The notes under the pieces are model-generated. The model did not search any database. It was not told the DNA's origin and saw only the letters and a list, made by a program, of their open reading frames with translations. Below, piece by piece: positions 49,001 to 58,360 of a stretch of 64,000 nt of DNA. Position 1 is the stretch's first letter; each line of letters starts with the position of its first letter. Source of the stretch: Guptibacillus hwajinpoensis (GTDB lineage: Bacteria; Bacillota; Bacilli; Bacillales; Guptibacillaceae); contig NZ_SWFM01000001.1 in the NCBI RefSeq assembly GCF_005144865.1, forward strand, positions 1,302,001 through 1,366,000, written 5' to 3'. Both the position numbers and the translations under genes were made by a program.

Positions 49001-51457
49001 TTATGGCATAAGGTAGGTAGCATAGTAACGTGTAATCGCTACTGCAAAATCTCCTCTTGTTACTTTTTCAGTTGGCTTAAACTGTGCTGTGACTTTCGGC
49101 TCAAGATCATATGGTCCTTGTGTAATATCAAAGTAGGCATTAAGAATATTCAAATCGAGGGCAAGCTGAACATATCCTTTAAGCTCTGCAGGAACTTCAC
49201 CACGATCTGAAAGCTTAATCCGCTCATCTTTATATTGAACTGTCAATTCTCCATTAATAGCTTCAGCTTCATCCTGCAAGCCAAGACTCTGTACAAGAGA
49301 ATAAGCTAATTCAGCTCTCGAAACATTTCCCTTCGGTGAGAACTTACCATTTACTGCTTTCATTACACCATTGTCATCCTGTTCAATATCTTTTAATGCA
49401 GCGCCTTCCGCGACAACGGCTTCCACATATGGAAGATCAGTGGCATTAACATCAGAGAACGTTTTGTTATCCGGAAGCGACTGTACCACGCCTGACCCCA
49501 TCGTTAGAAACTTCGCTAGGTCAATTCGTTTGAGTGATTCATTAGGACGGTAATCTCCATTACTTTTGCTATCTAGCAATCTTTCAGAAACACCTGCTTG
49601 AATGGCTGCTTCTGCTGGATGTCCAGCAATATCATTCAATCCACTAAAGCCATTCGCTTTCTTAAACGCCAGTTCTCCTTTAATAGCTTCAGGAAGCGCT
49701 AAACCGTTTAGTCCTCTTAGTTCAACTGTCCACTTTCCTGGTAATGGTGCAGACACTTGAACAGTACGATTCGTGTATAAACTGAATAGGACGGAGATTC
49801 CTGAAGAGTATTCCTTTCCATCAGGTGCTGTTAAAACAAGATTAATCGTATTTCCTGTTTCACCTAACAATCCTTTTGCGTTAACCCTTGCAACAACCTC
49901 AGTGACACCTTCTTCAACTTGGAATTCCTTCTTATTATTATTTGCTGCACTGTAATCAATTGTAAAAGCCTCGCGATTAACTTGCATATCTACATTAGAA
50001 TTGAACGTATTTGTCATGTTCACTGTCTTGCCATAATTCTTCGCCATATCTAGCGCTTTATCAACTGCAGCATAAGCATTAGCATACCCTGCACCGACTT
50101 CCCAAGCTTCATAACCTGGCATATTAGTTGCAGTATCCTGAACAATTTGCTTCACTTCTAGTGGAGATAGTTCAGGGTTTGCATCTAGAATCAAAGCAAC
50201 AATACCCGCCATATGTGGTGCTGCCATTGATGTTCCACTCATAGTTGTGTAGTAAGGTAGATAAGCTGGTTCAATTAATTCAACATCTTTATCTGCACTT
50301 AGACCTGTTGTTGGTGAAATAACACGTGTTGAAACAATATCTTTACCAGGCGTCGTAATCGTCGGTTGGTCAATCCACTCGAATGTTTCTCCATCAACAG
50401 TAACTTGGCCACCTTTTTGACTTACACCTCTTGAGGAAAAGTCAGCGAGATTCCCTTGCTTGTCCCCTGCTGCTACAGTAATAACCCATGGCGCTTTTTT
50501 GTAATTCCCTGAGATTGTAGATTCTGCAGGTCCTGAGTTGCCCGCTGAGAAAACTGTTACAATTCCACGATCATAAAGCTTTTTAGTAGCAATATTGATT
50601 GGATCTTCAGGGTCAAAGTCAGTTCCTGCATCACTTGTCGCGCCCCAAGAGTTCGTGATGACACGGATATTGTAATCATTCTGGTGCGTTAGTGCGTAAT
50701 CAAAGCCACCCAGTGTATCTAGAATAGCAAGTCCTGCACCAGAGCCATAACCAATCAAGTTTGCTCCAGGCGCTACGCCTTCATGCTTTCCAGCAGATTT
50801 AGAACCGTTCGCACCTACAATACCAGCAACGTGTGTACCGTGACCTGAGTTGTTATCTGTATTTGGTACATCCTCTACATACGTAATTGGCAATAATTCA
50901 TTTAGAGCATGAAGATTGGTAGAACCGAGAACATTTTGTACAAGATGGTCACCGAATTTAATATCACTATGTGTACCATCTACTCCGCTGTCGTTAACAA
51001 CAACACCAATTCCTTTTCCTGAAACCGGTAGTCCTCCATTTGCTTTTCTCATCTCATCGTCTGCGCGAACAGCATCTACACCCGTTAAAGCAGTAGATTC
51101 GGCATTCTCATATTCTAGTTGGTCGTTGTAATATACCGATCGAACTTCAGACTGCTGAGCGAGCTCTTGAATTTGATCAGCAGTTGCGATAACACCTGTT
51201 ATTGGAAGGTTCTGTAGTGAAAGACCTTTTGTAATCCCAATGTCTTCAAGTAACGTTAGTTGAGATGCGGTTGGAGCGCCATCACCATAGAACGTTACAA
51301 TTACCTCTAAACCTGTCGTTTGTGATTTCATTAGATTCTGCAGTTTAGCCCCGATCGTTGTCTCACCACTTTGAGCTGATACACTATGTAGTGGTAAAGA
51401 ACTAAGAACTGATGCTGCTACTAACAAAAGTGCTAGTACAATAGACTTTAATTTCAT
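49001..51457 (-). CDS. Secreted subtilisin-like protease with C-terminal SLH domains
   Basis: An 818-residue exported S8 protease. Signal peptide 1-28 (ends SVSAQ), inhibitor I9-type propeptide ~45-115, catalytic domain ~125-460 with Asp156 (VVNDSGVDGTH), His206 (SGHGTHVAG) and Ser410 (SGTSMAAPHMAG), a beta domain ~470-620, and S-layer homology repeats ~620-818 (FSDVNATDLPYVEAVVAEGA, FKPTEKVTRGDFAVAITRYY). The SLH repeats should hold it to secondary cell-wall polymer. AAGTGGAATAGC and GGGGGAGTAAGG precede the start. Confidence 0.92.
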   Translation of the reverse strand: MKLKSIVLALLLVAASVLSSLPLHSVSAQSGETTIGAKLQNLMKSQTTGLEVIVTFYGDGAPTASQLTLLEDIGITKGLSLQNLPITGVIATADQIQELAQQSEVRSVYYNDQLEYENAESTALTGVDAVRADDEMRKANGGLPVSGKGIGVVVNDSGVDGTHSDIKFGDHLVQNVLGSTNLHALNELLPITYVEDVPNTDNNSGHGTHVAGIVGANGSKSAGKHEGVAPGANLIGYGSGAGLAILDTLGGFDYALTHQNDYNIRVITNSWGATSDAGTDFDPEDPINIATKKLYDRGIVTVFSAGNSGPAESTISGNYKKAPWVITVAAGDKQGNLADFSSRGVSQKGGQVTVDGETFEWIDQPTITTPGKDIVSTRVISPTTGLSADKDVELIEPAYLPYYTTMSGTSMAAPHMAGIVALILDANPELSPLEVKQIVQDTATNMPGYEAWEVGAGYANAYAAVDKALDMAKNYGKTVNMTNTFNSNVDMQVNREAFTIDYSAANNNKKEFQVEEGVTEVVARVNAKGLLGETGNTINLVLTAPDGKEYSSGISVLFSLYTNRTVQVSAPLPGKWTVELRGLNGLALPEAIKGELAFKKANGFSGLNDIAGHPAEAAIQAGVSERLLDSKSNGDYRPNESLKRIDLAKFLTMGSGVVQSLPDNKTFSDVNATDLPYVEAVVAEGAALKDIEQDDNGVMKAVNGKFSPKGNVSRAELAYSLVQSLGLQDEAEAINGELTVQYKDERIKLSDRGEVPAELKGYVQLALDLNILNAYFDITQGPYDLEPKVTAQFKPTEKVTRGDFAVAITRYYATYLMP

Positions 51458-51592
51458 CCTTACTCCCCCTGTTCAGAATGTTTTAACTATTATACTTATT
51501 ATCCCTAATGTAGTCAGGCTTAGCTATTCCACTTAAGATATAAATCTGGGGCTATAAGAACTATAGAACAACTAGTACTAATGGTGTAGATA

Positions 51593-51628
51593 CAAAAAGC
51601 CAGGTCCCTTACATGAAGGTTCCTGACT
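51593..51628 (-). terminator. Terminator of the two-component operon
   Basis: On the minus strand AGTCAGGAACCTT pairs with AAGGGACCTGGCT (G-T allowed), followed by TTTTTG. Confidence 0.75.
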
Positions 51629-51644
51629 CGAATTTGTTTGAAGG

Positions 51645-52283
51645 TTAAGGTAATGGTACCAACTGGTGTTGCACCGCATAGATAATGGCTTGAGAACGGC
51701 TTTTCACATTCAGTTTTTTGTATATTTTGCTCACATGTATCTTTACCGTCTTATCGCTAATGTAAAGTTCTTCACCAATCTCTTTGTTACTCTTCCCACT
51801 AACGAGACAGATAAGGACTTCCTTTTCACGATCTGTAAGTTCTGAAGGACTAGACGCCTCCTGCTTCTGATTATAGAATCCTAGTAACCTTTTTGTAAGA
51901 GTCGGATCAATAATAGACTCTCCTTTGGCAACTGTTCTAATCGCTTCCACTACCTGATCTGTTGGAAGATCCTTAAGTAGATAACCGTCAGCCCCTTCTC
52001 TGATTGCAGCCATGAAGTATTCATCGTGACTGTGCATCGTTAACACTAGTACCTTTACAGAAGGATAATCCCTTTTCAACATCCCAGTTAATTCAATTCC
52101 GTTCTTATCTGGAATGTTAATGTCCATAAGAACAACATCAGGTTGACACGTTGTGACGACACTGACAACCTCATTTCCATTAACGGCTTCTCCTACTACC
52201 TTAATGTCATCTTCCATTTCTAGAATATTTTTTAGACCATCACGCAGTACAGCGTGATCATCCACTAGCATGACGTTGATCAT
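51645..52283 (-). CDS. NarL/LuxR-type response regulator
   Basis: A 212-residue regulator. The receiver domain (1-120) has acidic pocket VDDH (Asp8, Asp9) and phospho-acceptor Asp54 in VVLMDINIP, with Lys in YLLKDLP. The C-terminal LuxR HTH spans ~150-205 (LTDREKEVLICLVSGKSNKE, SDKTVKIHVSKIYKKL). ATG 52283 follows GAGGGGGGAATGGAAC; an upstream in-frame start is less likely. The gene overlaps the end of the kinase gene by 26 bases, so the two proteins are surely partners. Confidence 0.92.
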   Translation of the reverse strand: MINVMLVDDHAVLRDGLKNILEMEDDIKVVGEAVNGNEVVSVVTTCQPDVVLMDINIPDKNGIELTGMLKRDYPSVKVLVLTMHSHDEYFMAAIREGADGYLLKDLPTDQVVEAIRTVAKGESIIDPTLTKRLLGFYNQKQEASSPSELTDREKEVLICLVSGKSNKEIGEELYISDKTVKIHVSKIYKKLNVKSRSQAIIYAVQHQLVPLP

Positions 52284-54108
52284 GTTCCATTCCCCCCTCA
52301 AGACCAAGCTTTGGTATCGCTAAACTGATTTCTGTACCTTCGCCCTCTCTACTATCAATTTGTAGAGTAGCCTCTATTTTCTCTGCTTGTTCATTCATAC
52401 TTAAAATACCAAAATGAGGATCTTTCTTGGCTTTCACCATTGCCCCTAACAATGAGAATCCAACGCCATCATCTGTCATTTTCAATAAAACATGCTCTTT
52501 CTGGTAGCTCAGTAGTATAGTAACACTAGTAGCCTTCGCATGTTTGATCGTATTTTGAACACTTTCCTGAAAGATATCAAACATTACTTTTTCTACCATC
52601 GGACTTAACACAATTGGCTTTCCGCGTTCTTCGAATGAAAGATTCAGCTTAGATTCCTTCTTGATCACTTCAATTCTTTTTAATATCGCTTGTTTAAGAC
52701 CAACGCGTTCTGTTTCATACGGTCTTAAAGCATAGATCGACTCTCTTATCTCTTTCAAGCTATGCCTAAGTTTGCTTAAGCTATCAACAAGAATATCATT
52801 TGCTTCAGCAGGCTTTTGGTAGAACTTCCTGTTAGCTGTCTCAAGCTTTAGTACGGCTCCTGCAAGAGACTGGGCCACTCCATCATGGATCTCTCTTGCA
52901 ATTCGATTACGCTCTTCTAATACAGTTCTTTTCTCCTGCTCAGAAATTAACATTCTTGTTTTGATAACCACCGCTAGCTGATTTGCGAGCGTTGCAACAG
53001 ATTGAATATCTTCCTGTCTGAAACTATGCGTTCTGCTTCTCGCAACAACAAACATACCAAGGGATTTACCTTCAAGAATAATTGGTGCATACACAAATGC
53101 TTTTAACGCTTTATCAAAGCATGACGGTACAATCCCTGGATTTTTCTTTCGATCTTGATAAACCGCAGTCTCGGTAACATCATCAAAATCTTTTATTCCA
53201 TGTGGGGCCATACATTCTTCTTTAACGACCTGACCATGGGAGAAACGGACTCTCCAACGTTCATTTTCCTTAACCCACAGAACACTTGCATCAACGTCTA
53301 CGAATTCATTAAGACTTGCTTCAATCGAGTCTACCCAATTTTTTGAAGGTAACCATCTATTTAATTCTGTTGAGATCGCAAACAAAGCTTTCAATCGATT
53401 CCGTTCTGTATGCAGCCTGACAATAATGGCGCTGAGCAATGCAAAACCAACAAGTGGAGAGAAGAAGAAAAAGTAGGAGAACACATCAATAACGCCTCTA
53501 TTCTGATTGGAAACGTAGAACATGACTCCTATGTAAATGATGGAAATTACGGCACTCATCAGCTCAGTTATGAATTTTGTTCTCCAGATGTGCATGGGAT
53601 AAGACTGTGGTCGAATAATCAATACAAGATCCACCAATAGATTGTTAATCATATAGTACAGGCATGTTAATAGAATTACGAAGACAAGCGAACTGTTTTC
53701 TAATTGACCATAAAATGGTTCAAGTAAACGAGCAATTGATACCGCAGCTATGAAGCTCAATACGAGCTGAGAAGGATTAAATAGTACAATACGAAGCGGC
53801 CTTCTTCGGAATAAATTCACCAACAGTACGACTAATGCGTAGGCCACAATTGCTAGTGGCAACCCTTCGACAGCGTAAATCGTATAAATCAAAGGAAAGC
53901 TTAGTGACGTATAGCCTTTCCAAACAGAAATGGGGTAGTATTCTGTAACAAATAAAAAACCGACTAACAATACGAATACCCCAAAATTTTCTGGTGGTAG
54001 CATATGCAAAGACATCCAACCGACAGATAACCAACCAATAAGGGATACAAGCGTTAAAAACCACTTTGCGTGTCTTTCTCTTTTCTGAATAGGTGCTTTA
54101 TCCTTCAT
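52258..54108 (-). CDS. Membrane sensor histidine kinase (NarL-partner, DegS/LiaS-type core)
   Basis: A 616-residue kinase. Residues ~12-245 hold about seven or eight TM segments (a membrane sensor resembling MASE-type regions), then a GAF domain (~255-395) with a short coiled coil, the HisKA_3 dimerisation domain with EERNRIAREIHDGVAQSLAG (His near 407), and a C-terminal HATPase (VMFDIFQESVQNTIKHAKAT, DDGVGFSLLG). The signal is unknown. GGAGG lies six bases before the ATG. It is first in a two-gene operon. Confidence 0.92.
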   Translation of the reverse strand: MKDKAPIQKRERHAKWFLTLVSLIGWLSVGWMSLHMLPPENFGVFVLLVGFLFVTEYYPISVWKGYTSLSFPLIYTIYAVEGLPLAIVAYALVVLLVNLFRRRPLRIVLFNPSQLVLSFIAAVSIARLLEPFYGQLENSSLVFVILLTCLYYMINNLLVDLVLIIRPQSYPMHIWRTKFITELMSAVISIIYIGVMFYVSNQNRGVIDVFSYFFFFSPLVGFALLSAIIVRLHTERNRLKALFAISTELNRWLPSKNWVDSIEASLNEFVDVDASVLWVKENERWRVRFSHGQVVKEECMAPHGIKDFDDVTETAVYQDRKKNPGIVPSCFDKALKAFVYAPIILEGKSLGMFVVARSRTHSFRQEDIQSVATLANQLAVVIKTRMLISEQEKRTVLEERNRIAREIHDGVAQSLAGAVLKLETANRKFYQKPAEANDILVDSLSKLRHSLKEIRESIYALRPYETERVGLKQAILKRIEVIKKESKLNLSFEERGKPIVLSPMVEKVMFDIFQESVQNTIKHAKATSVTILLSYQKEHVLLKMTDDGVGFSLLGAMVKAKKDPHFGILSMNEQAEKIEATLQIDSREGEGTEISLAIPKLGLEGGMEHDQRHASG

Positions 54109-54218
54109 TTCGGCCTCCGTTCGACATTATCTGAATTTTCCCTCTACAACTAGTTTACATGACTTTTAATCTTTAATAAAGAACACAAATCATTTGTCGA
54201 GTGTTTTTGAGATTAATA

Positions 54219-54270
54219 TATATCCGCGATTTCTTCGATATATCCGCTAAAATAGAATTATATCCACGAT
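54219..54270. repeat. Short array of three 20-bp-phased repeats, family B
   Basis: ATATCCGCGA-like cores begin (CCGCGA position) at 54224, 54244 (CCGCTA) and 54264 (CCACGA), spaced exactly 20. It lies between the kinase start and the terminator of the candidate small RNA. Confidence 0.75.
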
Positions 54271-54285
54271 TCTAAGTTAGTTTTA

Positions 54286-54406
54286 TAAAAAAAGAATCCT
54301 CGCACAAGAGGATTCTTTGAGAAGTTATAGACAAACCCGGAACTAGTCGAAATGGAGGTCCACTAACCAATCCCGGGGCCAACCCTTTGATGTAAGGGTT
54401 TGATAC
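54286..54406 (-). ncRNA. Candidate structured small RNA of ~120 nt
   Basis: On the minus strand a promoter (-35 TTGGTA at 54440-54435, 17-base spacer, -10 CATAAT at 54417-54412) precedes a non-coding segment that can fold: AACCCTT/AAGGGTT hairpin, then CCCGG/CCGGG with inner TTAGT/ACTAG enclosing GGACCTCCATTTCG. It ends with AAAGAATCCTC/GAGGATTCTTT and seven T. No protein frame fits. Promoter, structure and terminator together support an independent RNA. I cannot assign a family. Confidence 0.5.
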
Positions 54407-54411
54407 CTTTC

Positions 54412-54440
54412 ATTATGACAAACATCTTACCTTTTACCAA
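54412..54440 (-). promoter_or_regulatory. Promoter of the candidate small RNA
   Basis: TTGGTA (four of six) and CATAAT (five of six) with a 17-base spacer, read leftwards. Confidence 0.4.
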
Positions 54441-54536
54441 TTCACCTAAAGATATATCTATTTATAGTACTTTGGTCGTATAACAAATATTTTCCATCTG
54501 TTATTCCTGACTCTCTCCTCCAATTGCTTATTATAT

Positions 54537-54863
54537 TTAATTTCTTGGAACTAACATAATGGTAACTCCGACTAAACAAATAACAGCACCTAGAACATCG
54601 TATAAGTCAGGCGTTTTCTTATCAATCCCCCATCCCCAAAGAACTGACATGATAATAAAAACACCACCGTACGCCGCATACACACGTCCGAATGACGGAA
54701 ACACTTGCCATGTCGCAATGATGCCATATAGAACTAATGCCATACCACCAGCTAGTCCAAGTAAACCTGAATAGCCTTCTCGAAGCCAGAGCCATATGAG
54801 ATACCCTCCACCAATTTCTGCTAGCCCTGCTAATACGAATAGAAGAATAGCTTTCATTGCCAA
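54537..54863 (-). CDS. YnfA/UPF0060 family membrane protein
   Basis: A 108-residue protein with four TM segments. [45 protein letters not shown] and [18 protein letters not shown] are the family signature. It resembles SMR-type small exporters in size and may act in multidrug or metal efflux. AAGGAG precedes the ATG. No terminator lies directly after the stop; the first one downstream is that of the candidate RNA. Confidence 0.9.
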   Translation of the reverse strand: MAMKAILLFVLAGLAEIGGGYLIWLWLREGYSGLLGLAGGMALVLYGIIATWQVFPSFGRVYAAYGGVFIIMSVLWGWGIDKKTPDLYDVLGAVICLVGVTIMLVPRN

Positions 54864-55084
54864 TTCACTCCTTTTATAAGCTGAGATGATTGTATTTTCA
54901 TTATATTAAACGACCTAGGTGCCCTCAGCATCCATTTTTTAAGTAAAAATCTACCTAATCATGACCTAAGTATGATACTCTATTAAAAAATGATTACCAA
55001 TATATAGCTTAATAAATTGAACGACTTCTATTTAACGCATAACGCTCTGACATCTACTATTAATTTCAGGAGAAGAGGATACCC

Positions 55085-56677
55085 ATGACGCAACGTGATT
55101 TATACATACAGAAATCAAAAAACACCTGCGAGCATGTTTATGGAATGGATCCCAACTCAATTCCTGTTTTACATGTGTTGCTCTCAGAAGAAGAATTAGA
55201 ACGACGTTTACAAAAATATGAGAGCTCACTATCTATCATACGAAAATTCATGAAGAAGCTCCTGAGCTACCTTACCGAAACTCCTACTATTGTTGTCACA
55301 ACAGATCATGAAGGATACATACTTGATTCTTATGGTGATGATAGCTTTAAAAGCATGACTGATTCACTCGGAATCACTAAGGGGGTCCGCTTTGATGAAT
55401 CTACTGCAGGAACGAATTCCATTTCGCTTGCACTCGAGCATAAAGAACCCGTTCATTTAGTTGGTCTTGATCATTATCACAACTGCTTTGAACAGGTTGC
55501 CTGCTACTCAGCTCCATACACTTACGAGAATGGACAACTAATGGGAACCATTTCTCTCATGACAACGAAAGAATATGCATCACCGCTCCACCTTGGATTG
55601 CTTTCATCTTCTATTGATACGATTGAACGAGAAATTAAATTGAATCAACAGAATGATCAGCTGCACCTCTATAATCAGATGTTAATGAGTGCCACGCCAC
55701 TTGGGATTATCATCACAGATCAAGAAGGAATAATCCGTGAATACAATTTGAGCGCCGAGACGATCACTGGTAGAAATAAACGAGAGATGATAGGACAAAC
55801 TATCGCGGCTATTTCTGAACTTGATCCTTTTTTCGACCACGTATGCACTAAAAAAAAGAGCCTTGAAAATATCGAGTTAACCCTCTCTGCTTTGGAAGAG
55901 AAAAAATGCTTCCTCGATATTTTGCCTCTTTTTGATGACACAAACAACCAACTCATCGGTGCTTTTGCACAATTTAGAGATATGACACCTTATTATCAGT
56001 TGCAGGAACAGGTGATTCAATCTGAGAAATTATCCGCTATTGGAAAGCTAGGAGCAGGCTTTGCTCATGAAATTCGTAACCCGCTCACCGCAATTATCGG
56101 TTTTACACAGATGTTAGATGTGGATGATCAGCAGACTAAATATGTGAATATTATTAAAGATGAATTAGAACGAATGAAAAACCTAGTTAATCAATTTGTC
56201 ATGATGGGTAAACCAACGATTAGTCAACGTAGAACAGGTAATTTAACGACCCTTATATCAGAAACGGTCGAATTAATGAATAGTAATGCCCATTTATTTA
56301 ATGTTGAAATCCACTTCGATACTGCGGAAGATTTATTCATAAGTATGGATGCTTCACAAATTAAGCAAGTGCTAATCAATTTCATCAAAAATGCAATAGA
56401 AGCAATGTTAGAGGGCGGACAAATTTGGGTTAGTCTTCAAAAGAACATCAAGAATGTCACTATTACCGTTGAAGACAACGGACAGGGTATGACTAAGGAA
56501 GAAGTTAAACAACTGGGTACGCCTTTCTTCAGTTCTAAAAGAAGTGGCCTTGGGATCGGACTTTCAATTTGTTTTGATATTATCAAGGCGCATGAAGGAA
56601 AAGTTTCGGTTGAATCAGAAGAAGGCAAAGGAACAAAAGTACATCTTACCCTACCATATCAGAGAGGAGAGGTTTAG
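55085..56677 (+). CDS. Orphan sensor histidine kinase with an AcoR-like GAF domain
   Basis: A 530-residue soluble kinase without TM segments. The N-terminus is the GAF-type domain known from AcoR regulators (ESTAGTNSISLALEHKEPVH, HYHNCFEQVACYSAPYTYEN), here not joined to AAA or HTH domains. A PAS domain follows (~190-300, PLGIIITDQEGIIREYN), then HisKA with FAHEIRNPLTAIIGFTQ (His328) and a HATPase domain (NAIEAM, DNGQGM, GLGIGLSI). No response regulator is adjacent, so it may feed a phosphorelay such as Spo0F. AGGAGAAGAGG precedes the ATG. Confidence 0.88.
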   Translation: MTQRDLYIQKSKNTCEHVYGMDPNSIPVLHVLLSEEELERRLQKYESSLSIIRKFMKKLLSYLTETPTIVVTTDHEGYILDSYGDDSFKSMTDSLGITKGVRFDESTAGTNSISLALEHKEPVHLVGLDHYHNCFEQVACYSAPYTYENGQLMGTISLMTTKEYASPLHLGLLSSSIDTIEREIKLNQQNDQLHLYNQMLMSATPLGIIITDQEGIIREYNLSAETITGRNKREMIGQTIAAISELDPFFDHVCTKKKSLENIELTLSALEEKKCFLDILPLFDDTNNQLIGAFAQFRDMTPYYQLQEQVIQSEKLSAIGKLGAGFAHEIRNPLTAIIGFTQMLDVDDQQTKYVNIIKDELERMKNLVNQFVMMGKPTISQRRTGNLTTLISETVELMNSNAHLFNVEIHFDTAEDLFISMDASQIKQVLINFIKNAIEAMLEGGQIWVSLQKNIKNVTITVEDNGQGMTKEEVKQLGTPFFSSKRSGLGIGLSICFDIIKAHEGKVSVESEEGKGTKVHLTLPYQRGEV

Positions 56678-56713
56678 TACCTCTTCTTTTTCATGCTTAG
56701 ATTAAAACGAACT

Positions 56714-56760
56714 AAAGCCTGCCACCTAGAGGAGATCCTTTAAGTGGCAGGCTTGTTATT
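56714..56760. terminator. Bidirectional terminator between the kinase and putC
   Basis: AAAGCCTGCCAC pairs with GTGGCAGGCTT around an ~18-base loop, with T-rich sequence following. Confidence 0.75.
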
Positions 56761-56779
56761 GTTCACATTTCAATTCAAC

Positions 56780-58327
56780 TTAAAACATTTCTGAAACAGT
56801 TTTCGCTTGCATGTGAAGTCCAAGGTAATCCGGACCACCTGCTTTAGAATCTGTTCCAGACATTTTGAATCCACCGAATGGATGGTACCCAACAATTGCG
56901 CCTGTACAGTTACGGTTGAAGTATAGATTTCCTACGTGGAAGTCCATTTTCGCTTGTTCGATGTGTGCACGGTTATTCGTGATAACAGCACCTGTTAAGC
57001 CGTACTCTGTATTATTTGCAATCTCAATTGCTTCATCGAAGTTATCTGCTTTCGTTAAGCAAACAACCGGTCCGAAAATTTCTTCCTGCTGCATGCGTGA
57101 TTTCGGAGCAAGGTCAGCAAACACTGTTGGCTTGATGAAGTAACCTTTGGAATCATCTCCTTCTCCACCAGCAACAAGACGTCCTTCTTCTTTCCCAATT
57201 TCAATGTAGCTCATGATTTTATCAAATGAAGCCTGATCAATAACTGGACCCATGTATACTTCTGGGCCTGTTGTTTCTCCCATTGTCAGCTCATTTGTCA
57301 GTTCAACGACACGGTCACGTACTTGATCGTACACATCTTTATGAATAACTGCACGTGAGCCTGCAGAACATTTTTGTCCAGAGAAGCCAAATGCCGAAAC
57401 AACGATCGACTGAGCAGCAAGCTCTAGGTCTGCATCATTATCAACAACAACTGTATCTTTACCACCCATCTCAACGATAACACGCTTAAGGTGCTGTTGA
57501 CCTGGCTGTACTTTCGCTGCACGCTCGTAGATGCGCGTTCCAACTTCACGTGATCCAGTAAACGTAATGATAGACGTTTTCGGATGGTCAACAAGATAGT
57601 CGCCTACTTCTGCGCCACTTCCTGGTACGAAGTTCAATACGCCTTTAGGAAGACCAGCTTCTTCAAGTACTTCAACGAACTTCGCAGCTACAACCGGTGT
57701 TGCACTTGCTGGCTTAAGAAGTACTGTGTTTCCAGTAACAAGCGGTGCTACTGCTGTACCAGCCATTATTGCAAACGCAAAGTTCCACGGTGGAATAACA
57801 AGAGCTACCCCACTTGGAGTGTAAACATAACGGTTTTGTTCGCCTGGGCGACTTTCGATTGCTTTTCCTTCACCAAGCTCAATCATCTGACGAGCATAAT
57901 ATTCCATGAAATCAATTGCTTCTGCAGTATCAGCATCTGCTTCTTTCCATGGCTTTCCTGCTTCATAAACAAGATAAGCAGAGAATTCGTGCTTGCGGCG
58001 ACGAACAATCGCAGCTGCGCGGAATAGAAGTTCAGCACGAGAGCGTGCAGACCATTTTCTCCAGCCTTCAAATGCTTCATCAGCAGCTTGAATCGCTCTC
58101 TCAGCATGCTCTTTCGTCGCTTTCGAAACGCGTCCAACAACTTGCTCTTTGTTTGCAGGATTTATGGAGACAATTTTATCCTCTGTACTTACACGCTCAC
58201 CATTAATTAGCAAATCATGATCTTTTCCTAACTCTTCTTTTACTAGTTTCAGTGCTTCTTCGAAAGCCTTCTTGTTTTCCTTAACAGTAAAATCAGTAAA
58301 CGGTTCGTGTTTGTATGGTACTACCAT
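56780..58327 (-). CDS. putC: L-glutamate gamma-semialdehyde (P5C) dehydrogenase
   Basis: A 515-residue aldehyde dehydrogenase of exactly the RocA/PutC length. It oxidises glutamate semialdehyde, from proline via P5C, to glutamate with NAD+. Visible elements: [19 protein letters not shown], the NAD loop [15 protein letters not shown], catalytic Glu in [10 protein letters not shown], nucleophile Cys in [13 protein letters not shown], and [20 protein letters not shown]. It follows putB by 33 bases in one operon and ends at a strong terminator. Confidence 0.95.
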   Translation of the reverse strand: MVVPYKHEPFTDFTVKENKKAFEEALKLVKEELGKDHDLLINGERVSTEDKIVSINPANKEQVVGRVSKATKEHAERAIQAADEAFEGWRKWSARSRAELLFRAAAIVRRRKHEFSAYLVYEAGKPWKEADADTAEAIDFMEYYARQMIELGEGKAIESRPGEQNRYVYTPSGVALVIPPWNFAFAIMAGTAVAPLVTGNTVLLKPASATPVVAAKFVEVLEEAGLPKGVLNFVPGSGAEVGDYLVDHPKTSIITFTGSREVGTRIYERAAKVQPGQQHLKRVIVEMGGKDTVVVDNDADLELAAQSIVVSAFGFSGQKCSAGSRAVIHKDVYDQVRDRVVELTNELTMGETTGPEVYMGPVIDQASFDKIMSYIEIGKEEGRLVAGGEGDDSKGYFIKPTVFADLAPKSRMQQEEIFGPVVCLTKADNFDEAIEIANNTEYGLTGAVITNNRAHIEQAKMDFHVGNLYFNRNCTGAIVGYHPFGGFKMSGTDSKAGGPDYLGLHMQAKTVSEMF

Positions 58328-58360
58328 GAGTAAATTCCCCTTTCGAATTTAAAATTAATG

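Noticed and set aside
54325..54420. ykkC/guanidine or other known riboswitch for the ynfA-like gene
   Set aside because: The structured segment lies downstream of that gene on the same strand and lacks the ykkC core; I list it instead as an unassigned RNA.
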